From Caballeronia sp. SBC1 (GTDB lineage: Bacteria > Pseudomonadota > Gammaproteobacteria > Burkholderiales > Burkholderiaceae), in the NCBI RefSeq assembly GCF_011493005.1, contig NZ_CP049156.1, positions 3,534,001 to 3,598,000 of the forward strand: DNA of 64,000 nt, read 5' to 3'. The notes beneath the pieces were generated by a model that saw nothing but the letters and a program-made list of their open reading frames with translations, did not search any database and was not told the origin of the DNA. Shown here piece by piece: positions 37,518 through 46,953 of this stretch; position 1 is the stretch's first letter, and each line of letters starts with the position of its first letter. The position numbers and the translations under genes were made by a program.

Positions 37518-38225
37518 TTAACGGGTCTGAGGAGTCTCGCGGACCTTGCGAGGGCGGCCGCGAGGCAACGGTGAGACGCGCCGGTTAGCGGCACGCCCTG
37601 CCCACTCCCTGTAGGAGTCGCTGCCGAGCACCCAGCCCTTGAGCGTCGCCTGAAGCAGCCGGTTGGCTTCGCGTTCGTCGAGCGGCTGCTCGCACAGCTC
37701 CGTATAGGCGCGCTGTCGTTCGAAGGGCGTATTACCGAGCTTCCAGTACAACGGGTGGTCGGTGATGAGGCTGTCGAGCGTCAAGCCAATGTGATGGCGG
37801 TAGCTGGACCATTTGTAGTCTTGCGGGAGGGCCGCGAGGTCGGCATGCACCGGCGCCATCTCGACCACCCGGCTCGCGAGCAGGAAGTAAGTTTCACCTT
37901 CGATCACCGTTGCCCGGTAGCGGCCCTCCCACAAGGTGCCGCGGCGGGCATAACGGCGATTGAAATGCGCGACGTAGCGCCGGCCGACCGCCTGCATGGC
38001 TTTCGGGAGGCTGGCTTCGTCGCGGGGAGTGACAAGCAGATGCACCGCGCCTGGCATCAGCGCATAAGCGTGGATGGCGAGATGGTGGTCGCGGGAGGCC
38101 GTGCGCAGGCATTCGATGAAAAGCTCGTAGTCCGGAGCTTCGACGAAAGCCGGCTGCTGGTCGAGACCGCGCAAGATGACATGCTGCGGCTGTTCGGGAA
38201 CGTAGAGTCGTGCTAGCCGTGCCAT
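37518..38225 (-). CDS. RAYT-like (REP-associated, IS200/Y1) transposase relative with altered HUH motif
   Basis: This 235-residue protein matches the Y1 transposase fold of REP-associated tyrosine transposases: RLYVPEQPQHVILRG at the start, then ALMPGAVHLLVTP (55-67), YVAHFNRRYARRGTLWEGRY (84-103) and DYKWSSYRHH (136-145). In active members the metal-binding pair reads HVH; here the first His is Ala60 and only His62 remains. The candidate nucleophile Tyr84 is present. A basic tail RGRPRKVRE follows. No inverted repeats or target duplications flank it, so it looks like a domesticated single gene. It is divergent from ompW. Confidence 0.85.
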   Translation of the reverse strand: MARLARLYVPEQPQHVILRGLDQQPAFVEAPDYELFIECLRTASRDHHLAIHAYALMPGAVHLLVTPRDEASLPKAMQAVGRRYVAHFNRRYARRGTLWEGRYRATVIEGETYFLLASRVVEMAPVHADLAALPQDYKWSSYRHHIGLTLDSLITDHPLYWKLGNTPFERQRAYTELCEQPLDEREANRLLQATLKGWVLGSDSYREWAGRAANRRVSPLPRGRPRKVRETPQTR

Positions 38226-38326
38226 GCTGGATTTTCCGTTGGTCGAGCGTTGGTCGGGTATTCCGGCGGTCCGTCAAAGCCACATTCTGGGCCACCTTGA
38301 AATTTTTCGTTCAAGTCGTGCGGGGG

Positions 38327-38362
38327 ATGCATCAACCCACGCATCAACCCATGCGTCAGCCG
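38327..38362. repeat. Three tandem 12-bp repeats in a divergent promoter region
   Basis: Three adjacent 12-base units, ATGCATCAACCC, ACGCATCAACCC and ATGCGTCAGCCG (38327-38338, 38339-38350, 38351-38362), lie between the RAYT-like gene and ompW. Units 1 and 2 differ by one base; unit 3 differs from unit 1 by three. The spacing, just over one helical turn, would suit repeated binding of a regulator, but no known site is recognised. Confidence 0.7.
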
Positions 38363-38497
38363 GGAAAATCAGGAGTCTGGCATCGCGCTAACGCAATTGG
38401 AGCCAGCATTCTTCTTAGGGAAAACGCTCTGAGGCGAAGCATGGTTTGTTTCAAATGTTCTGTTCATAATTAGCGTGCTTTTTCGGAGGAGCACTCA

Positions 38498-39223
38498 ATG
38501 AAAATAAAACGGGTTGTTACGGGGGTCGCCGCATTTGCGTGCGTGTCTGGCGCAGCACATGCACAGTCGGCGAACACTTTTTACCTCACCACCGGCTGGT
38601 TCCACTTTGCACCTATCTCCAGTAGCGGCCCGCTGAAGGAAACGAGCGTAGGCGGATCGCCAGTCGGCATTGAAGTACCTAACACTGGCGCGAGCCTCTC
38701 TAGCGCCGACACTGCAGGCTTCACCGCTGGCTACTTTGTCACCGACCATATTGCTGGCGAATTCGTTCTCGGCATTCCGCCCACGTTCAACCTGGAAGGC
38801 CAAAAATCCTACTCGCAATATGGCACGCTGGGTTCGGCCAAGCAGTGGAGTCCCACGTTGCTCCTGAAGTACTACTTCATGCAACCGCAGTCGAAGATTC
38901 GCCCGTACGTGGGCATTGGCGTAACGCGCGTGTGGTTCACCGACGCAAAGATCACGAATAGCTCCTTCGAAACCAACGTACTGCATGGTCCGACCGACGT
39001 ATCGACGGATAGTTCGTGGGCGCCCGTGTTTAATGCAGGCCTTACATACGCCTTCAACGACCACTGGTTCGCAGGTTTCTCCATCTCCTTCGTGCCCCTC
39101 CACGCCACGGCAAAGTTGACGACGCAGGCGCAGACGCCAGTTGGCCAGCTCACCGTCAACACCGAAGCAAAATTGAAGCTGAATCCGATCGTGACGTACC
39201 TGAACGTCGGGTATCGGTTTTAA
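38498..39223 (+). CDS. ompW: OmpW-family outer-membrane protein
   Basis: A 241-residue protein with a signal peptide (MKIKRVVTGVAAFACVSG, cleavage near AHAQ at about 22-23) and an eight-strand barrel typical of OmpW, ending in the outer-membrane signature YLNVGYRF with a terminal Phe. Central phrases SPTLLLKYYF and KIRPYVGIGVTRVWF fit the family. OmpW proteins form small hydrophobic channels. TCGGAGGAG precedes the ATG. It has its own transcript, bounded by the tandem-repeat region upstream and a terminator downstream. Confidence 0.93.
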   Translation: MKIKRVVTGVAAFACVSGAAHAQSANTFYLTTGWFHFAPISSSGPLKETSVGGSPVGIEVPNTGASLSSADTAGFTAGYFVTDHIAGEFVLGIPPTFNLEGQKSYSQYGTLGSAKQWSPTLLLKYYFMQPQSKIRPYVGIGVTRVWFTDAKITNSSFETNVLHGPTDVSTDSSWAPVFNAGLTYAFNDHWFAGFSISFVPLHATAKLTTQAQTPVGQLTVNTEAKLKLNPIVTYLNVGYRF

Positions 39224-39559
39224 AAGCGGTTCTAAATGCGGCTCTAAAAGGCTGCACCCAACCTGTTTTTCACGCTGTTCCGTCAAAGCAAGCCAAGAAC
39301 AACGCCATTGCGAGGAATTCTCGCGATGGCGTTTGTCTTTCAGCGCTTGTAAATATGACTTGCATCGAGCACTTTTCCGGGCCAATCCGGGCAGTTTCTA
39401 CTTTTTCTGATTTTCTGCTTTTCGCTGGAAGCCTTGCGTGACATAGCGCGAGCGTGCAATGTTGAACGCCGCCGCTTAATCGGCATCCAAATTGCTCACC
39501 TTGTGTTTTTCCGCAACTTTGCGGCCCATTCACGATTCATCCATCCTTGGAGCGATCCT
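39224..39559. other. Intergenic region between ompW and DUF883 gene
   Basis: The 336 bases contain a short direct repeat just after ompW (GCGGTTCTAAA and GCGGCTCTAAA, 39225-39248), the ompW terminator at 39301-39333, and then about 220 bases that must include the promoter of the DUF883 gene. No further gene is apparent. Confidence 0.5.
39301..39333 (+). terminator. Terminator after ompW
   Basis: A 14-bp stem with one G-T pair (39301-39314 and 39320-39333, loop GAATT) is followed by TGTCTTT on the plus strand. It lies 77 bases after the ompW stop. Confidence 0.75.
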
Positions 39560-39937
39560 ATGAACGCATTCCCCAATACGCGAGATGCCATCGGAGATTC
39601 ATGGAACTCCACCAGCCGCCGCGCACGCCGTATTTCGCGTCACAGCCGCGACGCGGCGCAGGACATTGGCGGCGAGTTGCGCACGCTGATTTCGGAGATT
39701 GAAGAAACGTTGTCGGAAGGGACGTCAGCGGACGTCGCCGCGCTGCGGTCGCAGTTGAGCAAGAGCGTGGATTCAGCACGCGCGCGTTTGAATAATACGC
39801 ACGACGCGGTACGCGCTCGCGCGAATTCGGCCTTGGCCGATGCGGACACCTATATTCACGATAAACCGTGGCAAACCATTGCCCTGGTGGGCGGTCTGGC
39901 GTTGGTCGCAGGCGTGTTGCTGGCCCGCGCGCGATAA
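39560..39937 (+). CDS. DUF883/ElaB/YqjD-type membrane-anchored protein
   Basis: The 125-residue product (ATG at 39560, GGAG nine bases upstream) has a long amphipathic, coiled-coil region (about 25-95, with EIEETLSEG and SKSVDSARARL) and one C-terminal membrane helix (about 102-122) ending in ARAR. This is the pattern of the ElaB/YqjD family, small stress-induced tail-anchored proteins that in E. coli bind ribosomes. The frame continues upstream, but the added part is not credible. It ends before a strong bidirectional terminator. Confidence 0.87.
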   Translation: MNAFPNTRDAIGDSWNSTSRRARRISRHSRDAAQDIGGELRTLISEIEETLSEGTSADVAALRSQLSKSVDSARARLNNTHDAVRARANSALADADTYIHDKPWQTIALVGGLALVAGVLLARAR

Positions 39938-39970
39938 GCCTTTTGCTTGGGTTTTGCTGGTATCGATGAG

Positions 39971-40008
39971 AAAAACGCGCGCGGGAATCACTTCCGGCGC
40001 GCGTTTTT
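39971..40008. terminator. Bidirectional terminator between DUF883 gene and ugpQ
   Basis: A perfect 12-bp stem, AAAAACGCGCGC with GCGCGCGTTTTT (39971-39982 and 39997-40008), encloses a 14-base loop that can extend the hairpin. T-runs occur on both strands, and it separates two convergent genes. Confidence 0.9.
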
Positions 40009-40029
40009 TACATGCTCGCTCGTTTCAGC

Positions 40030-40773
40030 TCAGTCCAGAAAATTCGCGCCGATCATGTCGATACGGTCCGTGCAGATCGCGTCCACGCCCCATTTCGCGA
40101 GCTCGCGCGCTCGCTCTGGGTCGTTCACGGTGTAGGCCAGGATCCGCAAGCCGGAATCCTTTATCTGCGCGACCAGACGCTCGTCCAGCGTCTTGTGGTC
40201 CGCATGCAGCGATACACACGCCAACGCGGCAGTTTGGGCGCGCCAGTCGCTGGGTATGGCTTCGTAGAGCATGCCGCGCGGCAAATCAGGCGCAGCGCCG
40301 GCGGCGGCTTCAAGCGCAGCGTAGGAAAACGACGACAACAGCGGCACCGGTTCTGCGCCCGTCCACAGCCGCGCAGCTTCTTGCGCCACCAGAACGCCCG
40401 TTTCGACATCGCGCCCTTCGCACGGCTTGATTTCGATATTCGCCGCCAATCCGTGCGCAAAACACCGTTCCGCCACTTGAGCGAGCGTCGGCATGCGCGC
40501 ACCCGCGAAACTCGGATCGAACCAGCTTCCGGCATCGAGTTGCTCAAGCTCTTCGTAGCGAAGGTCTTTCGCCGGGCCACGCCCGTTCGACGTGCGGTCG
40601 ACCAGATCGTCATGTAGCAAAAACACAACGTTGTCCGCCGATAACTTCGCATCGAACTCGATCATTTTCAGACCGAGCCGCGCGCCGGTATCAATGCCGT
40701 CGAGCGTGTTTTCCGGCGCGACTTTCCCGCCGCCACGATGCGCCACGATGCGCGGATAAGGCCAGTTCTTCAT
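40030..40773 (-). CDS. ugpQ: Glycerophosphodiester phosphodiesterase
   Basis: UgpQ splits glycerophosphodiesters into glycerol-3-phosphate and an alcohol. The 247-residue cytosolic enzyme has the GDPD motifs [17 protein letters not shown] (11-27), with the catalytic histidine, MIEFDAKLS and [15 protein letters not shown]. It lies 12 bases after ugpC in the same direction, the last gene of the ugp block, as in many proteobacteria. No signal peptide is present. Confidence 0.95.
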   Translation of the reverse strand: MKNWPYPRIVAHRGGGKVAPENTLDGIDTGARLGLKMIEFDAKLSADNVVFLLHDDLVDRTSNGRGPAKDLRYEELEQLDAGSWFDPSFAGARMPTLAQVAERCFAHGLAANIEIKPCEGRDVETGVLVAQEAARLWTGAEPVPLLSSFSYAALEAAAGAAPDLPRGMLYEAIPSDWRAQTAALACVSLHADHKTLDERLVAQIKDSGLRILAYTVNDPERARELAKWGVDAICTDRIDMIGANFLD

Positions 40774-40785
40774 TTCTTTTATCCC

Positions 40786-41868
40786 TTAATTGACGCGCAA
40801 ACCGGTCGCCGGATCGAAGATGTGAAGACGGTGAGCCGGCAGCGCCACTTCCAGCGCCTCGCCGCGCGCCGGACGATGTTCGTGCGGCAAACGCACCGCG
40901 ACGTCGTGTTTGCCCCAACGGCCGTGTGCCAGATTATCGGCGCCGAGTAGTTCACAGGAATCGACCGTCAACGTGACATGCGCGCTCTGCTGCTCCGGCA
41001 GCATGTGTTCCGGCCGAATGCCCAGCACCCACTCGCGGCCCTTCAGATCCTGCTGCAGCGACTGCATGCCCACGAGCGGCAGGCGCGGCCCGTTACCCGC
41101 GACATCGAAGCTCAAACCGTCGTCCGAGACACGGCCTTCCAGCAGATTCATCGCTGGTGAGCCGATAAAACTCGCGACGAACACCGTCGCCGGACGTTCG
41201 TAGACTTCGGTCGGCGGCCCGATCTGCTCGGCACGGCCGCGATTCATCACGATCACGCGCTGCGCGAGCGTCATCGCCTCAATCTGGTCATGCGTGACGT
41301 ACAGGCTCGTGGTCGCGAGACGCGCGTGCAGCCGCTGGATTTCCAGGCGCATTTGCACGCGCAACTTGGCGTCGAGGTTGGACAGCGGTTCGTCGAACAG
41401 AAACACGGCCGGTTCGCGCACGATCGCGCGTCCCATTGCCACGCGTTGCCGCTGGCCGCCGGACAACTCGCGCGGCTTGCGGGCGAGCAACGGTTCGAGT
41501 TCCAGGATCTTCGCGGCATTCTGCACGCGCCGGTCGATTTCCGATTTGCTGACGCCACCGATCTTCAGCGCGTACGCCATGTTCTGCGCGACGCTCATGT
41601 GCGGATACAGCGCGTAGTTTTGGAACACCATCGCGATGTCCCGGTCCTTCGGCTCCAGCGTGTTCACCACTTTCTCGCCGATGGAAATCGTCCCTTCGGA
41701 CACGCTTTCCAGCCCCGCGACCATCCGCAGCAGAGTCGATTTCCCGCAGCCGGACGGCCCGACCATCACGACGAATTCTCCGTCCGTTACTTCCACGTCG
41801 ATGCCGTGCAGAACGAACTGCTTGCTGTCGTAGGTTTTCTTGACGCCTTGAAGGCTCAGTGCAGCCAT
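40786..41868 (-). CDS. ugpC: sn-Glycerol-3-phosphate import ATPase
   Basis: UgpC drives uptake of glycerol-3-phosphate and glycerophosphodiesters. From the ATG at 41868, with GGCGGG upstream, it has 360 residues: Walker A GPSGCGKS (37-44), signature LSGGQ (135-139), Walker [12 protein letters not shown], and a C-terminal TOBE domain with LGIRPEHM. The open frame continues another 65 codons upstream through the ABM gene, but that is a frame shadow. It lies ten bases after the ABM gene. Confidence 0.95.
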   Translation of the reverse strand: MAALSLQGVKKTYDSKQFVLHGIDVEVTDGEFVVMVGPSGCGKSTLLRMVAGLESVSEGTISIGEKVVNTLEPKDRDIAMVFQNYALYPHMSVAQNMAYALKIGGVSKSEIDRRVQNAAKILELEPLLARKPRELSGGQRQRVAMGRAIVREPAVFLFDEPLSNLDAKLRVQMRLEIQRLHARLATTSLYVTHDQIEAMTLAQRVIVMNRGRAEQIGPPTEVYERPATVFVASFIGSPAMNLLEGRVSDDGLSFDVAGNGPRLPLVGMQSLQQDLKGREWVLGIRPEHMLPEQQSAHVTLTVDSCELLGADNLAHGRWGKHDVAVRLPHEHRPARGEALEVALPAHRLHIFDPATGLRVN

Positions 41869-41878
41869 CGACCCGCCT

Positions 41879-42187
41879 TCATTTAAGGGCGCCCGCGACC
41901 GTCGCAAAATGCGCGACCGCGACACCCGGTTCATAGAATTTATGCAGCAACTCGCGCCACGTTTGATAGCCGGCGGAATTGCGGAAACCTTCCTGATGCG
42001 CCGCGACCGTTTCCCAACGCACGAGCAGCACGTACTGCGAACCGTTGTCCGCGTCAGCGCCACGTACCAGTTCGTGCGAGAGAAAACCCGGTTGCGTCGA
42101 GATGATCTTTTCGGCTTCAGCGAACGCCGCTTCGAACGCGGCCTCTTCGCCCGCCTTCACCGGCAATTGAGCAACTTCAAGGATCAT
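41879..42187 (-). CDS. ABM-domain (antibiotic biosynthesis monooxygenase fold) protein inside the ugp operon
   Basis: A 102-residue protein of dimeric alpha/beta ABM fold: [19 protein letters not shown] at the start, then [25 protein letters not shown] and the closing helix [16 protein letters not shown] proteins include quinol and heme-degrading monooxygenases, but many have no known role. The gene lies between ugpE (14 bases) and ugpC (10 bases) in the same direction, so it is surely co-transcribed. I assign no reaction. Confidence 0.87.
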   Translation of the reverse strand: MILEVAQLPVKAGEEAAFEAAFAEAEKIISTQPGFLSHELVRGADADNGSQYVLLVRWETVAAHQEGFRNSAGYQTWRELLHKFYEPGVAVAHFATVAGALK

Positions 42188-42201
42188 TGAATGAGCCTCC
42201 G

Positions 42202-43047
42202 TTATTTTTCGGAATCGACGAGACCACGCACGAACCAGCGCTGCATCGTCAGTACCACCGCGAGCGGCGGCAACATTGCCAGCAGCGTCGCGGTCATGAC
42301 GAGATGCCATTCGGTGGCGGTGTCGCCGGAAGCGATCATGCTCTTGATGCCAACCACCGCGGTTTGCAGAGACTGGTCGCTGGTGATCAGGATCGGCCAC
42401 AAATACTGGTTCCAGCCGTAGATGAACGTGATCACGAACAGCGCCGCAATGTTCGTCTTCGACAGTGGCAGCACGACGTCCCACAAGAACCGCAATGCCC
42501 CGGCGCCGTCGATGCGCGCCGCCTCCATCAGTTCATCGGGCAGCGTCATGAAGAACTGGCGGAACAGGAACGTCGCCGTCGCCGATGCAATCAGCGGCAG
42601 CGTCAGCCCGGCGTACGTGTTGCTGAGATGCATCGATGAAACGACCTGGACCGTCGGGAAAATACGCACTTCCACCGGCAGCATCAGCGTGATGAAGATT
42701 AGCCAGAAGGCCAGGTTTTTAAACGGGAAGCGGAAGAACACAATGGCGTAGGCCGACAACATGGAGATAGTGATCTTGCCGATCGAAATCACGAGCGCCA
42801 TGACCAGGCTGTTCAGCAACATGTGGCCGAACGGCGCCGCCGCGTTGCCGCTGCCGTGCGTCCAGATGTTCGCTATGTTCTCGAACAAGTGCGTGCTCGG
42901 AATCAGTGAAAGCGGCACGCTGAATACTTGCGCCTCGTTCATGGTGGCGGCGCAGAAAGCGATATACACAGGGAACACGACCAGCACCACGCCCACGATC
43001 AGCACCGCGTGGCAAAACAGGTCGAAACCGCGACGGTTCTCGATCAT
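42202..43047 (-). CDS. ugpE: sn-Glycerol-3-phosphate ABC permease UgpE
   Basis: UgpE is one of the two membrane subunits of the Ugp importer. The 281-residue protein has about six helices and the EAA loop [20 protein letters not shown] (near 185-205) that contacts UgpC. The N-terminus [19 protein letters not shown] is typical of the family. Its ATG overlaps the ugpA stop by four bases. Confidence 0.95.
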   Translation of the reverse strand: MIENRRGFDLFCHAVLIVGVVLVVFPVYIAFCAATMNEAQVFSVPLSLIPSTHLFENIANIWTHGSGNAAAPFGHMLLNSLVMALVISIGKITISMLSAYAIVFFRFPFKNLAFWLIFITLMLPVEVRIFPTVQVVSSMHLSNTYAGLTLPLIASATATFLFRQFFMTLPDELMEAARIDGAGALRFLWDVVLPLSKTNIAALFVITFIYGWNQYLWPILITSDQSLQTAVVGIKSMIASGDTATEWHLVMTATLLAMLPPLAVVLTMQRWFVRGLVDSEK

Positions 43048-43928
43048 GAGTACTGCACCCGACGTTCAATAAAGCGGAACTGCACAACGGTCAGCGCCAC
43101 CACGATCACCATCAGCACAACCGACTGCGCGCCGGAACTGCCGATATCGAGGCCTTGGAAACCCTCGGCGAAAATCTTGTAGATGAGCGTTTTTGTGGAC
43201 TGCGCAGGACCGCCGCCGGTGGCTGCATCGATGACCGGGAAGGTATCGAAGAAGGCGTAGACCACGTTCACGGTCAGCAGGAAAAAACTGGTCGGCGAGA
43301 GCAACGGCAGCGCGATTCCGAAGAACCTCCGCACGGGTCCGGCGCCGTCAATGGCCGCCGCCTCGATCAGCGAACGCGGGATGGCCTGCAGGCCGGCGTA
43401 GAAAAACAGGAAGTTATAACTGACCTGCTTCCACACCGAGGCCAGCACGACCAAAAACATGGCTTGGGAGCCATTCAGCGCGTGGTTCCAGACAATGCCG
43501 TATTTCGCGAGCGCATAAGTCACCAAACCAATGCTCGGATTAAACAGGAACGACCAAAGCACAGCGGCAATAGCCGGCGCAACCGCGTACGGCCAGATCA
43601 AAAGTGTCTGATAAAGCTTCCTGCCTCTTGTCACCCGATCGGCGCACGCGGCCAGCAGCAGCGAGATCACCAGGCCCGACACAGTGACGAGCGTGCAGAA
43701 GATGATGGTCGTGTTGAACGACGCGAGGTAAAGCGGATCGGTAAAGATCTGCTTGAAATTCGCCAGTCCGACAAACTCGCTCGATGTGCCGAACGCGTCC
43801 TGGGTCTGCGTGGCCTGCCACAGCGCCTCGCCGGCCGGCCACAGAAAAAAGAGCGCGGTGATGGCGAGTTGCGGCGCGACCAGCAAATAAGGCAGCAGGC
43901 TCGTATTGAACCGCGATCGTTTTTCCAT
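43044..43928 (-). CDS. ugpA: sn-Glycerol-3-phosphate ABC permease UgpA
   Basis: UgpA is the other membrane subunit. From the ATG at 43928 (294 residues, [20 protein letters not shown]) it has about six helices and the EAA loop [20 protein letters not shown]. It follows the ugpB stop by seven bases. A longer frame exists upstream, but it would overlap ugpB and has no support. Confidence 0.95.
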   Translation of the reverse strand: MEKRSRFNTSLLPYLLVAPQLAITALFFLWPAGEALWQATQTQDAFGTSSEFVGLANFKQIFTDPLYLASFNTTIIFCTLVTVSGLVISLLLAACADRVTRGRKLYQTLLIWPYAVAPAIAAVLWSFLFNPSIGLVTYALAKYGIVWNHALNGSQAMFLVVLASVWKQVSYNFLFFYAGLQAIPRSLIEAAAIDGAGPVRRFFGIALPLLSPTSFFLLTVNVVYAFFDTFPVIDAATGGGPAQSTKTLIYKIFAEGFQGLDIGSSGAQSVVLMVIVVALTVVQFRFIERRVQYS

Positions 43929-43935
43929 GGCGAGT

Positions 43936-45258
43936 TTAGCTTCCGGCCTTTTCGAAGCGGCGCAGCAGGTCATCGCCGCGCGACACCGCCGAATCAAGTG
44001 CGTCCTTCGGCGTTTTCTTCTGCGCCCAGACCTGCTCGAGTTCTTCGTCGATGATCGTACGGATCTGCGGCATGTTGCCCAGACGCAAGCCCTTGGTGAA
44101 CGGCAGAGGCGGCTTGTTCAGCATCTGTTTGATGCCGGTGTCGGCGCCGGGATTCTTTTCATAGAAGCCCTGCTTTTGCGTCAGCTCGTACGCGGCTTTC
44201 GTGACCGGCAGATAACCCGTGTCCTGATGCCATTTAGCTGCAACAGCCGGCGAGCTCAGGTAAGCCAGGAACTTGGCGACACCCTTGTACGTTGCCGGAT
44301 CTTTCCCGGACAGAACCCAAAGACTCGCGCCGCCAATGATCGCGTTTTGCGGTGCGCCCTTTACGCTCGCGTCGTACGGCATCATGCCCGTGCCGAAGTT
44401 GAACTTCGCATACTTCTTGATGTTGGCAAGCGAGCCCGACGAGTTGGTCAGGATGCCGCAATCGCCGCTATAGAACTTCGATACCGCCTCGTCCTTGCGG
44501 CCGACGTACGTGAACGTGCCTTCCTTCGCCATGTTCTGCAGGAACTGGATGTGCGCGATCTGCAGCGGCTTGTTGAATTCGAGCACAGCGTTGGTGCCAT
44601 CGAAGCCATTATTCTCCGATGCAAACGGCAAGCCGTGCCACGCACTGTAGTTCTCCAACTGAATCCAGCTCTGCCAGCCCGACGAATAACCGCACATGCC
44701 GATCGCCTTCAGCTTCTTCGCATCGGCTTCGAGTTCGCTCCAGGTTTTCGGCGGCTGGGTCGGATCGATGCCGGCTTTCTTGAACGCGTCCTTGTTGTAA
44801 TAGAGGACAGGTGTCGAGCTGTTGAATGGCATCGAAATCAGGTGACCGGTTTTCGAGTCGCTGTAGTAACTGGCAATGGTCGGTACGAATGCCTTTTCGT
44901 CGAGCGGGACGCCGGCTTGCTTGAAGACGTCGGAGACCGGAATGACGGCCTTCTTGGCCTGGATCATCGTGGCCGTGCCCACTTCGTACACCTGCAGGAT
45001 CGCCGGCGCGTTGCCGCTGCGATACGCGGCAATGCCCGCAGCCATCGTCTGGTCGTAGCTGCCCTTGAAGACCGGCACGATCTTGTAATCGCTTTGCGAC
45101 GCGTTGAAGTCGTTTGCGATGTCGTTCACGCGCTCGCCGAGCGCGGATTCCATCGCATGCCAGAACTGGATTTCGGTGGCGGCCTGCGCCTGACTGGCGC
45201 CAAACGCGAATACGGCGGCAATGGAAACGGCGCCGGCCAGCAGCTTGCGACTACTCAT
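43936..45258 (-). CDS. ugpB: sn-Glycerol-3-phosphate-binding periplasmic protein
   Basis: UgpB captures glycerol-3-phosphate and its diesters in the periplasm. The 440-residue protein has a signal peptide ([20 protein letters not shown], cleaved near AQAA at about 24-27), then [19 protein letters not shown], the usual start of the mature protein. The hinge and ligand-binding phrases [15 protein letters not shown] and [15 protein letters not shown] fit the family. GGAGAGG precedes the ATG. It opens ugpBAE-ABM-ugpCQ; I found no clear Pho box in the 76 bases between it and dgt. Confidence 0.95.
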   Translation of the reverse strand: MSSRKLLAGAVSIAAVFAFGASQAQAATEIQFWHAMESALGERVNDIANDFNASQSDYKIVPVFKGSYDQTMAAGIAAYRSGNAPAILQVYEVGTATMIQAKKAVIPVSDVFKQAGVPLDEKAFVPTIASYYSDSKTGHLISMPFNSSTPVLYYNKDAFKKAGIDPTQPPKTWSELEADAKKLKAIGMCGYSSGWQSWIQLENYSAWHGLPFASENNGFDGTNAVLEFNKPLQIAHIQFLQNMAKEGTFTYVGRKDEAVSKFYSGDCGILTNSSGSLANIKKYAKFNFGTGMMPYDASVKGAPQNAIIGGASLWVLSGKDPATYKGVAKFLAYLSSPAVAAKWHQDTGYLPVTKAAYELTQKQGFYEKNPGADTGIKQMLNKPPLPFTKGLRLGNMPQIRTIIDEELEQVWAQKKTPKDALDSAVSRGDDLLRRFEKAGS

Positions 45259-45334
45259 GAGTAACCTCTCCTTGAACCCCGGTGGAGTTTTTTTTGGTGG
45301 GACAAACGCGGAACGCGCCTGGAAACGCGGGATT

Positions 45335-46561
45335 CTAATTGTCGTCTATGACGAATAGACGTCCGTATTCTTTTAATGCGTATCGATCCGTCATGCCCGC
45401 GATGTAATGCGCGATCAGGCGCGCTTGCGTGCTGCCCGAAGCAGTCTCGCTACCGCGGGGGTCGTTGGCCGACTCCTCCGCGATCGGTCCGCGCGCCTGG
45501 TAAGCCGGCGGCAGCAGACGCGGGTCGTCGTTGAACGCCTTGAACAGCCCGCTCACCACGAGGCCCGCTTTGTTAGCCATCCGCATGACCTGGTAGTGGC
45601 GATACAGGTTCTTGTAAAGGAAGCGCTTGAGTTCAGTCGCCTGGGCGGCAACTGTCTCACTGTGCGTGACCAGCGCCGGAGCGTCGCGCACGTCATCGAC
45701 GGACTGCGGATTGAGCCGCGCCAGGTTCTCGCTCGTCGACTCGATCAGATCCACGATCAACGTATTGATGATCCGGCGGATGGTCTCGTGAATCAGTCTT
45801 CGCCCTTCAATATTCGGATACTCGCCGCGCGCTGCTTCGTAGTGCGTTTGCCATAACGCGACGTCTGCGAGTTGGTCGAGGGTGATAAGGCCGGAGCGCA
45901 GGCCGTCGTCGACATCATGATTGTTGTACGCGATTTCGTCGGCTACGTTCGCGATCTGGGCTTCTATCGACGGTTGCTTGCGATTCAGAAAGCGCTCGCC
46001 CAACGCCCCGAGCTGCAGCGCGTTTTCACGCGAGCAGTGTTTGAGAATGCCTTCGCGGGTTTCAAAGCAAAGATTCAGGCCGTCGAACGCGCCGTAGTGT
46101 TCTTCGAGTTCATCGACGACCACAAGGCTTTGCAGGTTGTGCTCGAAACCGCCGTGATCGCGCATGCATTCATTCAGTGCATCCTGTCCGGCATGACCAA
46201 ACGGCGTATGACCAAGATCGTGCGCCAGCGAAATTGCTTCGACCAGGTCCTCGTTCACGCGCAGGTTACGCGCCACGGAACGGGCAATCTGCGCAACTTC
46301 CAGGCTGTGCGTCAGGCGCGTGCGAAACAGGTCGCCCTCGTGATTCACGAAAACCTGCGTCTTGTATTCGAGACGGCGGAACGCCGTGGAGTGAACAATG
46401 CGATCACGGTCGCGCTGGAACTCGGTGCGCGCAACGGGTGGTTTTTCTTCGAAGCGACGGCCACGCGACTCGGCCGAATGCGCGGCATACGGCGCAAGAT
46501 GCGCCTCAAGCGCAAAGGACGTCGGCGTGATGCTGGAAAACTGGAATGTCTTGTCGCTCAC
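45335..46561 (-). CDS. dgt: dGTPase-like HD-domain deoxynucleoside triphosphohydrolase
   Basis: Family members remove triphosphate from dNTPs. The HD metal site is intact: [15 protein letters not shown] (first His), [17 protein letters not shown] (His-Asp) and the later [13 protein letters not shown] choose the GTG at 46561 (408 residues) because GGAG lies six bases upstream; the ATG at 46753 would add 64 residues, very basic and not family-like ([20 protein letters not shown]), with a poor ribosome site. The start region (GTGAGC, then CAAGACATTCCAG) is partly duplicated about 270 bases upstream. The gene follows aroB. Confidence 0.9.
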   Translation of the reverse strand: MSDKTFQFSSITPTSFALEAHLAPYAAHSAESRGRRFEEKPPVARTEFQRDRDRIVHSTAFRRLEYKTQVFVNHEGDLFRTRLTHSLEVAQIARSVARNLRVNEDLVEAISLAHDLGHTPFGHAGQDALNECMRDHGGFEHNLQSLVVVDELEEHYGAFDGLNLCFETREGILKHCSRENALQLGALGERFLNRKQPSIEAQIANVADEIAYNNHDVDDGLRSGLITLDQLADVALWQTHYEAARGEYPNIEGRRLIHETIRRIINTLIVDLIESTSENLARLNPQSVDDVRDAPALVTHSETVAAQATELKRFLYKNLYRHYQVMRMANKAGLVVSGLFKAFNDDPRLLPPAYQARGPIAEESANDPRGSETASGSTQARLIAHYIAGMTDRYALKEYGRLFVIDDN

Positions 46562-46953
46562 CGGCTGCTCCGAATCGTCGTTGCGTGGTTGTTTCGTTGT
46601 TTCTGCTTGGGTATTGGCCTGGTCTGGCTTGGTCGTATTTTTCGCGGCAACGGCTTTGCCTCGACGTAGCGCCAGCTTGAGCCAGCGCGACGCCAAATTC
46701 TTTCTGGCTCTCGCTGCTTGGCGCTTGCTCGGAATCACGGTTGCCTTTTTCATGGCGACGGCCCGCGCCTCAAAACAGCGTCGACGAAGCCGGCGCGAGT
46801 AGCTTCAACATCTGGAATGTCTTGCGGCTCACCTGTTGCCGTGAGCGACGGTGTTCTTCGCCGCCGTGGCTACGGACGACATGCAGCGCATTGGTGAACG
46901 CGGACGTCTCGCGACTGACCTTCGTCGCAACAACTACTGCGGAACGCAGCCGC
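46562..46953 (-). other. Region between aroB and dgt with an extended dgt frame and a duplicated start-like sequence
   Basis: If dgt starts at the GTG at 46561, this 392-base region has no confirmed gene. The dgt frame stays open to an ATG at 46753 and could encode a basic N-terminal extension. Further right, minus-strand bases around 46804-46836 repeat the dgt start region (27 of 32 bases alike, including GGTGAGC and CAAGACATTCCAG), followed by a stop about 20 codons later. It may be the trace of a small duplication. Confidence 0.5.

Noticed and set aside
46562..46753. N-terminal extension of dgt from the ATG at 46753
   Set aside because: The extra 64 residues are basic and unlike the family, and the ribosome site is poor; the GTG at 46561 with GGAG is preferred, though the extension is not excluded.
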